Source: Aquatica leii (Eukaryota > Arthropoda > Insecta > Coleoptera > Lampyridae). From it: 64,000 nucleotides of DNA. The notes under the pieces were generated by a model. It worked only from the letters and a program-made list of their open reading frames with translations. It made no database searches and was not told where the DNA came from. The first letter of the stretch is position 1. Each line of letters starts with the position of its first letter. A program made the position numbers and the translations under genes. The DNA is taken from positions 86,275,389 through 86,339,388 of the forward strand of contig CM069435.1 in assembly GCA_035610365.1 (NCBI GenBank). Direction: 5' to 3'. Shown piece after piece: positions 47,365 through 58,501 of this stretch.

Positions 47365-47480
47365 TATTTAACGAGTTCCTGTGTAAATTGGGCGTTTTAT
47401 CCCCGAGTGAAACAAGGGTTTAAAAAGTCCTTGAGAGAAAAAAAGCGTCCAATTTAGACAGCAACGAGTTAAATACAATA
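47365..47480. repeat. Short palindromic foldback
   Basis: Diverged inverted arms (47365-47400, with ttaacgagttcctgtgtaaa, and 47430-47478, with its complement form ...gtccaatttagacagcaacg) surround a short loop containing ccccgagtgaaacaaggg. It has the form of a miniature foldback element and is similar in architecture, but not in sequence, to the one at 30.0 kb. Confidence 0.65.
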
Positions 47481-50400
47481 ATTTATTGCTCAAACAGAGA
47501 CTAGGAGGCCCCCAAAGTCTTAAAATCTGTCAACACTTATTTGACGTTTATGTTGACAAGTGCGCAAAAAATGTCAAAAACGGTTTACAATAGCGAAAAA
47601 TTAAAATTTACGGCAGTTAAGAACAATAAAAAATATTTACAAAAGTTGTAAAGTCTTTAAGATTTTACATTTTAAAATTATTTTCTACTATTATTATATC
47701 GTAATATTAGGACAACAAAAAGCTTAAGGCAGTCATCTAGAAGGTCTTTGGAATAGTTACATGCTATATTAGTTTGGTAGAGAATGTAATTCTCTGCATG
47801 ATGTCAAATTCCATATTAGGTCGTTTCGTTTAAAAAATCTAGAAATAGCTCTTTGTAGTTTTGCATCTTTGACTTTTAATACAGAACACCTTATATTTCA
47901 CAATTACGTGTTCGAAACGTTTACGGATACTAAGCCTTATACCAAAATCAAATCTTTACATGATTTCGTTTCTCAAAACCATATCATTCTTTGAAGTTAT
48001 AAATTTAGATGAAAAATTATAAAACTTATAATTTTTTAAAGACTAAATTAAAGTGCCTATAACGTTATATCATTGCAAAGTAGACTTCAAAAAAAAATTC
48101 AAAAACGTATATACAAGATGCTTCGTTCAAAAAAATAGGTTTGTGTTGTTCTGATATTATAGAATACCATGTATAGTTAAACATAATTTTAAAATGCAAA
48201 ATGGTAAAAACCCTACCACTTTTATAAATATTTTTTTTAATATATTGTATAAAGAATATATATATTTCACTTCGACGCACTATTGGCTGTATAATTGTGT
48301 TCTTAATGTACTCGTCACAGTTATACGGTAGGAATTTATGGAAAAACTGAATTCACAGTAAATTATGTTTTTAATGTAAGTTTTGAATTGAAGTGTTAAT
48401 TAAGTACTTACTTTTCTATCATACGGTTAATAATCTCAATATTGGAAGACTTGATTTTTTCTAAGAAATTCATAATTAGAAGGTTGACCTACTTCAGATT
48501 GCTTGATAACTTTGCTGTTATCTAATATTACGATATTTGTTTCTCGTAATAAAATAACAAAATGTGATTCCTGATTGTATTTAAATAAAAAAAGGTATCG
48601 CTTGCATTAGTGACTGTATGGGAGCCTTGATGATGTAGCGTTCATGGAGAAGTTGTCTGATGTTCATTGCCAAATCATGACAGTTAGATGTTCTGTAAAG
48701 AAGAAAGAAATGAAAGACGGAAACGATTATCACGAAATTAAATTATTTTGAGTACAAAGACACTTTTAATCAGTGGCGATTAGTCGCCAATGTTGCAGCA
48801 GAGTTATTTGAATATTAAAACTTTAAAAACGCATTTAATGAAAGATTTATATTTAAAGTTAATTTATCTATCTTTGGAATAGGTACAATGAATATTATCG
48901 TTTTATATATTTTTAATGTAAAATAGCATTATTTTTAGTATTTTTTCGGAGGGTCATTGACCAAATGGCCTAATAGAGAAGCCGCCAAAGCCTTCAATTT
49001 TATTGAAATTATGACGAGAAAGAGTTAGAAAAAGGTACTATCATAGACGTTCTAAAAACATCGTTGAACAAGCATAAAACATAAATAAGGATGAGCTTAT
49101 AATATCTGAAGTTTTCGCGGTTGTTATGTTTATATAAGCGACTTTCGGCTTAGACTGCGTCGTAGTTACTGTAGCGGACTCTTTCAAAATTTATCCATAA
49201 AAAAGTGCTTTTACTTAAAAAAAAGTCATTAAATAAGACGTGGAAAATAGTGAAAAGCATTTTGCTAATAGAGTAAAGGACATTCGAATTCAGATGCCCA
49301 AAAAAATTGACAAAGTTTTTATTAAATTGGATTGAATTGGTTGTTATCGCATTTAAGAAAATTCTCGTAGAACTATCATGATATTTTATTAAAAAAACAA
49401 TATAAATCTATTTGTTTAAAAAAAATCTATGAATAATACAAATGAAACCAATAAACACCCACTCTTTTCTAATTAGTAATAACTAATAAAAACTTAATAT
49501 CGAATAATACTTTTATTATGGATTCTAATTTAAAAAATTTTGTCTCGTTTTCTATCGGAAAATCCTTATTAATCCCAATAAATACAGTGTACTTATTAGA
49601 ATTACGGATGTTATAAGTCGGGTAATGTTCTCACTTTATTAATGAACGGGTCGGACGTATGCTACTACATCTAACAAACAGCAGTTATAGTAATCATAAT
49701 TTTGGTTATGTTATTAATTTTCTTGTCAGGTTTATTTCTATACATGAATAATAACTTGTTTTTTATGAATTTTTTAGCTGAATGTTTACAGTACGCTGCT
49801 AAAGTGAGTAAAAAATTAATTGTATCCTAAAAATACTTTGTATTTTCAGTGTACTTGGAAATAATGTGCAGTTCTTAGAATAACAACTTAATTTGACTAA
49901 GTCTTATGTGATAGCATTATTTTGTAGTTATTTTTATTTTTAGTGTAGCCAAATTAGTAGTAAGAAATGTGTAGTACTAAGTACTTAGAACAGTAAATTA
50001 AACATCATAACATTGTTTTTGATTTCTCTTTCTTAACGGTTTCAACAAACATTAATCTAACAGGTTCTTAATTTTTGATTTATTCGGCTCAAAATTTTTA
50101 TTTTTTTAAATGTTTTATTGGATTGGATTTATTTGCATTGATGCCATAATTTCATCTTCTAAATTAAGAACCTGTTATTCAGATACACGCCGGATGTAGT
50201 TACTGTTTTCTAACAAATAAATATTTATTTGTTTTTTTAAATATCGGATATTGTTATCATTCGGTTATTGTTATCTAAAACACCAAGTCACAATGTGATT
50301 CTATTAAACGGCGTACACTGTAGTTCGTTAATATAACTTTCAGACTTTTTCTATCTGTTATGCTCATATCATCGTTACTTTAAGTCAAACGGTTTCAAGT

Positions 50401-52170
50401 TTTAGTTTACATATTTAAGGTATGGACGACCCGCAACACTCTATCACTGCAATAATTACGTAAACGTACTATCTTATAAATATAAATGTAAATAAACTAA
50501 AAGAAGTTATATTCTACTTGTTTATTTTACTCAAAAAATTTATAACTAGAGACTACTCATTCTATTATTAACTAAGAAAATTTAATTGTCCGAATTAGGT
50601 ATGACATCAGAAAACAAAATTGACAACTGGTAATTTGGGCATAGATAAGTAAGAACATGATTATTTACGTACGTAGAAAATAATTATAAAAAACTCTTCC
50701 TTTATGCATAAATTATATTAACGTTTTATTACTCTTTTATCAGAGACTATTACTCAAATCATTCTTGCTCAAACTATGCTGAAACCTAACACGTTATGTT
50801 AAGTTTGAGCATCTACCATTTAAAAATAGGAAATCTTAAATAACCTACTTTACACTATTTTAATTAGTAATTACTTATTCCAATTGTTATTAAATGTTAA
50901 CTATCGAACTTCACAATTTTATTTTACTATTTTCTATTTAATTAGCAATTATCTATTCAAATTTGATATGCAATTACTTATTAAATATTTCCCAAAATAC
51001 AAAATTATTAAAAACTGTAGAAGTTTGATGATTTATTAAATATATCTTAATAAGAAAACACATATCGACACCTATAGGATCTATTAGAATACCGCTTATA
51101 AGGAATTCCATTTAAAAACTTATAAATACTGTGCTGCGAAACCAATTGATTTTAATGTATCCAATTCATGTCTACTGAAATCCATTTAATCTTGTATTTG
51201 TCTCTATTAGTTTCTAGGTGACATTTTTGATAGATTTATATATTGTGCATTTGTTCTACTCGTTAGGTAATAGACCATAATAATGACATAAACTAAAATT
51301 ACTGTATGATGATTCAAAAGAGCAGTTCTACTACGATCCAAAACAATCAAGTAGGCACCAAATCTAACCGTTGACATTTGACTTATTTTTACTATTTTCA
51401 AAATTGTCACGAATCGTAACGTGAATTTTTCGTTTTATACTTAATTTGAAAAAAATGAATGCAAAATAAACTTGCGCACATTTGTAGATTCAAAATACTA
51501 CAAACATAAAGTTGTATTGAGTAAGAGAGTTTAGATTATGATGTTAATGCAAACCTCTTTTTTGCTTAAGCAGTTCATATGCTGCTTACATTTTTTGTAG
51601 TAACAAATGTCACGCTTCTACATGCAAACTAATTTTCGACTGAAGTCAAAAAAGCTTGAATTGAGTTTACGGTTGGTGTTCAAAACACAACGGCAAAAGT
51701 TTACCAGGTTAAAAATTAATTACGTAACACAAAATAGAATTAATTTTTTTAATTTTGCATTCAAATGCAGCTTAAGTTGACATCACATTCTTCAAAAAAA
51801 TTTGAACAAGCGAGACGCGGGCGATTGGAAACGACTGACGAATTTTATGCGATTAAACAACGATAACGGAAAGACGTTTAGTGCTTCTGGTTACCTAAAA
51901 ATTCTTCCAACTACAGCGTAGTGAAAACTAGTGATGAAATAATTCGAATGAAAAATAACCGATCATCAAATTATAAAAACCGACAGTACACTTTATTATA
52001 AGATATTATCTAAACTTCTAAGCCTTATCGTTGTCGAGATACAGCCGTTCCGTACCCTTATCTGAGCACCCGGTATGACTATCACTGGATATTTATTAAC
52101 ACCGTTCGCGGGTAAGTTTTAGTTTTATTTACCTACACTATTTATACAGTTATAAGCTATATGCGCCTCG
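47481..52170. other. Gene desert, part 2
   Basis: 4.7 kb of AT-rich DNA. The only items recognised are a solo copy (49107-49167) of the hairpin arm found in PHF12 intron 6, and a 14-base inverted pair (aacaggttcttaat near 50060, attaagaacctgtt near 50164). No coding sequence or RNA gene is supported. Confidence 0.35.
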
Positions 52171-52192
52171 ATGCAATTGTGGGAACTACATT

Positions 52193-52259
52193 AGAGTGTA
52201 CCTCCTACAGCTGATGAGCCCCAAAAGGGCGAAACGGTCGTCCAGTATCCATTTCACTC
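52193..52259 (+). ncRNA. Type I hammerhead ribozyme candidate
   Basis: All invariant parts of a hammerhead are present in order. CTGATGA (52211-52217) is followed by stem II, GCCC/GGGC, closed by CAAAA. GAAA follows, then a one-base-pair stem III (C-GGTC-G), then TC at the cleavage position (after the C at 52242). Stem I pairs TACAG with CAGTA (one A.A mismatch) next to the core, and AGAGTG (52193-52198) with CACTCT (52254-52259) further out, with internal loops between as in natural, loop-stabilised hammerheads. A further 11-base helix (atgcaattgtg 52171-52181 with its exact complement 52272-52282) encloses the motif. Minimal stem III is characteristic of hammerheads in Penelope-like elements and animal retrozymes. 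Activity is untested. Confidence 0.7.
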
Positions 52260-52282
52260 TGGTGACGTTTGCACAATTGCAT

Positions 52283-52820
52283 TGACATTGCTTTACCGCC
52301 AATGTCTTTTTGCGTTGTGGTTTTATGCCGCAGAATTATTCAAAGCATATTTTGAATTTCGCGGGTGTTAAACTAATTCAACGTGTTACCGCCGTTTATA
52401 GCTATTTACAGTAAACTTTAGACACATAGTAAAATCGCACTATAAGATGGCTCTGCTATCAAACACTTTTAAATTGTAACTATTTATACACACTGACACA
52501 TGTGTCTTATTTATTTAAACCGACAAATTCTTCTTATGATTAAAGACTGCCTTGCAACTTTCAACGATTACTTTTTCTATTCTCATATTATCTGCTACTA
52601 GAACATTCTGTCACTGTTGGTAATCACTTTTAATGATCTTCAATGATCTCGAACGTTTCATCTCTCTAAACCTCTTAAGATGTTTACTCACGTTATGTAC
52701 AATGGCGTAATCTCTTTTTGCTTGGAACAGGTCTTATTGCTCTTCGGTTATAACTTAACACATATAGCCTTTTCAAAATCTACATATATTCTCATAAACT
52801 CACCAAACTTTGCTTGTTAT
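52283..52820. other. Stretch between ribozyme candidate and gypsy remnant
   Basis: No gene seen. The words ttcgcgggtaag (52107) and ttcgcgggtgtt (52367) on either side of the ribozyme candidate might be traces of a repeated unit, but the similarity is too short to support one. Confidence 0.3.
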
Positions 52821-53875
52821 TGTTATTACTTTGGTTCGAACCTGGTCTTGGGAAACGTTGTTATCGCCAGCAAACTAGGCTAGACGATCAATGTGGTCCA
52901 CTTTTGGTTTGTTGCTAGGTGGTTCTTGGATACAATATATGACGTCATTAATACGCTACAGAAATTTATAAGAACCTTCCCACTGCATCTGCAGCTTCAG
53001 CGACAAAACACGTCTTCTTTGAGGATTATATAACGACACCATGTTGCTCTGTTAAAACCCACTGTTTCGCGCTTTGGTCTTCATTCTGTAGCTAGCAATT
53101 TGCATATTTTTCCAAACCGTTTTATGTACTTCGTCTAACCTCTTTATCAACTTTTCTTGCAACTTTGTCCAAATTGGAGGTCGCATAGCAGTTGTATATC
53201 GCGATCAAGATGGTGTTTGGCATTGCTTTAGTGAACAGATGATCGGTATGCTATTAGGCAGAGGTGCAAGACTGATCTCAGTCTTTTTGGTGTTCGGACA
53301 CTACTTAGCTAAGTACTGATCCATTGTTTCATTCGTCTGTTCATTGAGGATGAAGAGGCGTCGTCTTAGTTTTCTTAATTTTCAACAGTGGGCAAACTTC
53401 TTGAAACAGAGCAGACTCAAAGTTGTGGTTTTAGTCGGAAAGTAATTTCAATGGAATTCCGAACCAACAGAAAAACACTAAAACGGCTGGGACCGTAGCG
53501 GTTTCTTGATTGGGTATGGCGTAACCTTCCGTCTATTTTGTGAAATAATCCATCTCCATTAAGGTATGTTTGTTTCCCGAATCAGCTTCTGAGAACAGCT
53601 CTGCCAAGTCATTACTTCTCTTTCTAAAGGGCTTCTAACGTTATATTGTTTCATTCGTGCTTTGCACTTTTTCACCGAGTGATGCACAAATTGTGCATTT
53701 CTGGCACCATTTTATTACGTCTTTATTGCAGAATCTTTCCTACACTTTTCCTAATCTCTTTTTTACGCCAAAGTGTCCTTCTGATGTTCCAACGCTGCAA
53801 CAACTCCGACAGTCAGCTTTTTGGTACTATCAACCGCAATCTGTTGCTTCCAACACTCTAGCGATTGCTTAAAAA
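52821..53875 (-). pseudogene. Ty3/gypsy retrotransposon integrase remnant
   Basis: Read on the minus strand from 53875, this is the 3' part of a gypsy-type pol. A zinc-binding H2C2 segment (EGHFGVKKRLGKV, then WCQKCTICASLG) comes first. The integrase core follows, with MDYFTK, GYAIPNQETATVPAVLVFF, FGIPLKLLSD, NFESALFQEVCPLLKIKKTK and TPLHPQ. The C-terminal segment is near 52.9 kb (LYNPQRRR, LSLKLQMQWEGSYKFL). Stops and frameshifts are frequent, and no LTRs or upstream reverse transcriptase were recognised. It is oriented opposite to the BEL/Pao remnant that follows. Confidence 0.8.
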
Positions 53876-54089
53876 GACCGTCTTTCGCTTTTAAACAGTT
53901 TCACTACACCCAGTATGCTTTGATGTTTATGGCCAAACCATTCACTTATTTCCAGGTTTTTTGTTGATTTTCAGTTCAAGAGTAGTGTTTAATTTGTGAT
54001 TTAGGAAACTGGCCGTTTTTGGTTTAAGAATTGGATGAACAAATGTATCAAATGAATTCGTTACAATGCTCATACAGCAAATCAAATTA

Positions 54090-54870
54090 TAAGACACCTG
54101 CCCATTCGCAGAGTTACACTATCACCGCCATTTTTCTATTCCGCAGTGGACTATTCCGGGCTCATCAAGATAAAAACAAGCAAAGGGAGAGGGTACACAT
54201 CTTACAAAGGTTACATAGCCATTTTTGTATGCCTTTCAACAAAGGTCATCCACTTAGAAGCATTTCTAGCAGTATTTCGAAGATTTTCCGCAAATAGTGG
54301 TCGATGTGCTCATGTGAATAGCGACAATGGTACCCATTTTGTTTGTGCTAGTAAATTCTCGAAAAGAGAAGTCACCAACATCATCAATAAATCGGACGTA
54401 CAGGATCCTCTGACAACAACTGGTACCCAATGGTGTTTTATTCTCACGGAAACTTCAAATTTCAGAGCAGTTAAATCCATGAAATATCATTTAAAACGCA
54501 TAATTGGAAAGTTAACGTTAACCTATGAAGAACTAGCAACACTACAACATTAATTAGAAGCCTGTCTAAATTCAAGACCATAGTGTCCATTAACTAACAA
54601 CATCGATGACATCGAGGTTTTAACACTTCCTTATTGGGAGAGCAATTGTATCCACCCAGCCATGTAACAAATAACATTAACGCAAACATATCTTTAAGAT
54701 GGCAACTAGTCCAGAAGATGAAGAAGGACTTCTGGCACGCCTGGTATTCAGATTACTTGAATGTACTTCAACAAAGGTACTATCAATCTAAGTCGTTGAC
54801 CTTTAGCTCAATTTACAGAACCCTACCTAGCCAAAGAAGAAATCAAGAAACTCCAAAAATTATGTGAAGA
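54090..54870 (+). pseudogene. BEL/Pao retroelement integrase remnant
   Basis: Plus-strand frames hold the integrase core typical of BEL/Pao elements: the DYSGLIKIKTSKGRG start, KGYIAIFVCLSTKVIHLEAF and VNSDNGTHFV, followed by the DUF5641-like C-terminal part (near 54.6-54.85 kb). At least two frame breaks and internal stops, plus an apparent internal shortening, make it non-functional. No gag, protease or reverse transcriptase region and no LTR pair was found upstream, where the opposite-strand gypsy remnant begins instead. Confidence 0.78.
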
Positions 54871-54879
54871 AACCTAATC

Positions 54880-55740
54880 ACTTTCAGATGAAACACAATG
54901 CACCGCGTTAATTCATCACCTGACTGACCAAAACACCAGTTGCAATGGAGTCATCCACAAACGTTCAAAGAGAAGACTAGTGGAATACTGCTTAAATTAT
55001 GTATTTGGAGTCAATGATGCGGTCTACAAAGATATCAATATTCTGGATCAAAATCAGCAAGAACTAATTAGAGCATCAAACCACCAAACCAAATTCATGA
55101 TCGCTGCGTTATCAACGTTCAATGACACCGAAATAAAAATCAACAACCAATTGGAACGATTCAGAACCAAATTGAACGAAGGCATAGAAGTTATCAACAA
55201 CATGGTTTAGGGCTACTAACCTGAATAAATTAAACATTTATCTACTAAGCACGTATCAAGTAGCAACCAACTGTATAAACAAACTTTGCAATTACTATTC
55301 ACAGCTGTTGGAAGTTCACTTTAATTGAAGCAGTCTTTACAATATTATCACATCTGCCCATGTCCACAAAATCATAGAAGAAGAGATGTTTTACTCAACA
55401 TTATAGGAATCATTCAAATAACAAAACATTGTATTATTAAGGCCAAGTTAAATATACTAGCACCTAATAGGGGTGGACACTGTCTCTGTTTCCTCTCTCT
55501 AGTTATACCAAGGCAATTCCCCGAAACCTGACCTTGGAACATCACAACTACGCGGACATTTAGAAAGAATCGGTGTTTACGGTCTTGAACAAATTGGGCA
55601 ACATTAACTAAAGGAAATGATTTAGCAAAAGACAAGACAAGATTCCATCGCCACCAGCGGCATTACCACCGCAATTAGATTGGGCACAGAAATTCTCGTG
55701 TGGGGAATTTACTACTTCTGTAAGTGACATCCGTGATACC
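54880..55740 (+). pseudogene. Env-like (F-protein type) remnant of an endogenous retroelement
   Basis: Directly after the BEL/Pao integrase is a frame with a basic cleavage-like site (around 54958-54975, Lys/Arg-rich), followed by a helical, Asn/Gln-rich segment (54980-55210). This resembles the region after the furin site in insect retroviral env proteins of the baculovirus-F class. A possible hydrophobic anchor lies at about 55670-55720. Stop codons break the frame several times. Some BEL/Pao elements such as roo carry env-like genes, so this is probably the tail of the same element. It is described here only as a broken remnant. Confidence 0.55.
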
Positions 55741-55917
55741 GCAGGAGAGAGCACTAGAAGCAAAGATGATCGAGCTTCTAAATTCTAATTTAAACATTAC
55801 AATTTGGATGTTAAAATATTATGTACAATAATTATGATTACTTAATAAGATTAATGCACTTTTTAGAATTCATCGGTCAATATATAACCTAACTTACCTC
55901 AACCCTTATTTTAGTTG

Positions 55918-56228
55918 CCGATCAAATTAATGATTCCTTCATATAGGAGGAAACAAGGAATTACTAGTCCAGTTAATCTGCGACGTTTTGTGCTTATAAA
56001 TTAGCACTTCATCAGGCCGCTTTACTGAGTCAAAAAAAAAACTATTATAGTTAAATGGCATATTAAGAAATTAATATTAAGCACTTAAGAACATGACATG
56101 ACATCACGTGATATCATGTGGTGTCTTTAAGTGTTTAAAATTCATCACGTGTTATCATGTCGTGTCTTTAAGTTGAACTAGTAATTTCTTGTTTCCTCCT
56201 ATATGAAGAGATCATTAATTTGATCGGT
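55918..56228. mobile_element. Foldback element, about 310 bp
   Basis: Inverted arms of about 56 bases (55918-55974 and 56170-56228) share tcatataggaggaaacaag with a handful of differences. The interior holds a hammerhead-like stem-loop on the minus strand (55981-56019) and a tandem pair of about 45 bases (catcacgtgatatcatgtgg and catcacgtgttatcatgtcg, each followed by tgtctttaag). No coding capacity. A target duplication could not be called with confidence. Confidence 0.75.
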
Positions 56229-56913
56229 AAATAAAGTATTAATACCAGGAGGAAAACCTTTCGATCTTAACCCATGTCGACCAAAATCTTCATCAAATCA
56301 ATTATTCAATATTGAAACGTTCGAGAAATTATTTGCAAATTCAAGAGCCTTCTAGAAGTTGTTATCCATCTTCTAGAAGATATAGCGAAAGATAGGGAAC
56401 ACTCGAGAAGGATTTGCAGATGTGTATAAATACCGAAGAGAGAAATCGTAGGTCAGTTATTGCCGTAACGCGAATGCAGCAGTATTAAGAAGATTATTCA
56501 AGTTGAGATAAATAAGTCGTTAGCACGCGTGTGTACATAAATATACCGAGAATAATCGTGTACGTGATTTTTAGTGTAAACAAGTGTGAAGCTATCCGCG
56601 GACGTTATCTTATCTTCGTGTAAGTGATAGTGTTATACAACGGTTATACATAAATTAGTGTAAGTGTTTTCATTAAATATTATTAGATTTAATTAGTTCG
56701 GTTAATTTAAAAGTGTACATATTTCTAGAATAAGTAAACGTATTTTTAGTCGTTTAAATAAATTAGTTTTAATAATAAAATACGTAACAATATTTTCTAA
56801 ATTCTTAACCTCTATCTGTTTACAATCCATCATTTCATAATCCCATTTACTTTAAATAATTAAGTAATAATATACTCAAATTTAAAAGAAAAAATATGCA
56901 TTTGCTAAACTGG
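56229..56913. other. Non-coding stretch with a promoter-like TATA region (possible LTR or leader)
   Basis: A good TATA box context (gtgtataaataccgaagaga, about 56421-56440) is followed 25-30 bases later by a tcagt initiator-like word. The preceding DNA is rich in ttctagaag words. This could be a solo LTR or an unannotated promoter. No LTR partner or downstream frame was found. Confidence 0.3.
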
Positions 56914-57015
56914 TCGCGCCGAACTGACCATTCGCGCCAACCTGATCTTTCGCGCCAAACTGTCCCATCGCACTGAATCAGCCGCGCCTAACCGACGGCG
57001 CCTAATTGTCCGACA
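56914..57015. repeat. Degenerate GC-rich minisatellite, about 18-base unit
   Basis: Successive units begin cgcgccgaactg, cgcgccaacctg, cgcgccaaactg, cgcactgaatca, cgcgcctaaccg and gcgcctaattgt, spaced about 14-19 bases. The GC content contrasts strongly with both flanks. Confidence 0.7.
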
Positions 57016-58501
57016 ACCTTTCTAATAAACTTGATTGAAAACAGAGGTGAAGATACCAATGCAAAAGTGACAGACAGATTATCTTAGACATAGATTATTT
57101 TGTACTATTTGTATAACTTAAACTTGTTTGTGTTTCTCAGGTGGGAGGATGTTGATAATTGGGTTGATGAACAGTCAGTATAAGTTATCAGTTAAGAAAG
57201 TAAGTAATTCTGAACGTGTTTCTCAACAACAAAATATCTATGTGTTCAATACTTGTTTTTAACTTATCGACTTTTGTCTACAAAAAAACTTTTGCAGCAG
57301 AACTTGCAAGGTTAGTCACACGTTAATTGCGTTTCTTTTTTTTTAATTTTTCAGTCGAAAGATAAAACAATTGACACGTAAAATATCGTTTCACTGTGAT
57401 TATGTTTAAGTAGATATAGATTTGAGTTGCCTATAAATATCTAAGATAAACTGTTTTTATTGTCTTAAAAATAAAAAAACACATTTACATATTAGCTTTG
57501 GATTTCTTTATGTAAATATTAAGTTTGAGTAAAACACGTCATACTATACTCTCTATCTCAACGAGAAGTGTAACTTATCATCGTTTAAATCTTGAATAAA
57601 ACTATTGAATAAAAAAATGTATTTTTTATGGCTGTTAATAATAATTGCTCAAAACCTGACTCATTAATGTCGCCATTTTAAATTAGTGATGTTTATTTTA
57701 TAAAATTAATAGGCACGTTTGTCTTTACTTTAAATGTCAAAAGCATACTTATGAATTACCAACATTGTTAGCCATGGTCTTTTCTTGTTGATTTTTGATT
57801 TCTTTTTCTAACTCCCACTGCTATATCATTGAGATTCAAGTACTTTCTCTAAACGAACTATCATATATCGTACGGAAACGCGTCGATTCCTGTTTAAAGG
57901 ATAATAACATCGGTGCTATATAAAAATTATGCGTACATACATATACACTATATATATATATTAATAATTACCGGAAACGATAAGATGCAGCGACGTGCAT
58001 AACGTCATAGGTGAAGGACAAAACCGTTTTTTAGTACAAAAGTGGCAAGTCGAGATAAAGTAATGACGTTTTTAAAACTTTAACCATGTAGTAACAAGGT
58101 GCTTCTTTTCACTTACTGTTATTTCTGTAGATTGCCTTGAGAATTAGGTGCCAATAAAAAAGCAGATAAATGCGATTCTTCTTTTATCTAGGTGTACTCG
58201 ATTATCGTTACTCGCTGTAAACTCATTGTAAGCCAATTTAAAAAAAATCTCATCAGTAACAAAAATGCTTGTTTATTAGACGTAAACGTGCAAATGCAAG
58301 CTACTACAAAGATCGTAACCACCACTCTTCGCGTATTTAAGACAGCGACTAATTGCAACAAACTTAGTTTTGCGTTAGAAGTTAACCAAACAAAGCGAGC
58401 GAATTATATGTACATATACGTATTGTACTTAATCTTGAATTATCTTATATTTACAAGTATTTACTTATCGTTGTTTAAACCGTAGGTAACGTGTGTAAAA
58501 A
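57016..58501. other. Upstream region of the sugar transporter
   Basis: No supported gene. A plus-strand open frame at 58192-58485 has no recognisable domain and ends just before the transporter start, so it is more likely 5' leader. A donor-like site at 57199 (aag|gtaag-type context) might mark an upstream untranslated exon. Confidence 0.35.

Noticed and set aside
48770-48800. cagtggcgattagtcgccaatg, resembling a hAT end
   Set aside because: A short local palindrome with no matching inverted end or target duplication nearby.
52833-52846. tRNA-like word ggttcgaacctgg
   Set aside because: Part of the gypsy remnant; no acceptor or anticodon arms nearby.
56229-56913. Solo LTR
   Set aside because: TATA and initiator-like words are present, but no LTR boundaries, primer-binding site or target duplication could be shown; kept only as a low-confidence note.
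58192-58485. Separate small gene before the sugar transporter
   Set aside because: No recognisable family; ends 17 bases before the transporter ATG and is more likely leader sequence.
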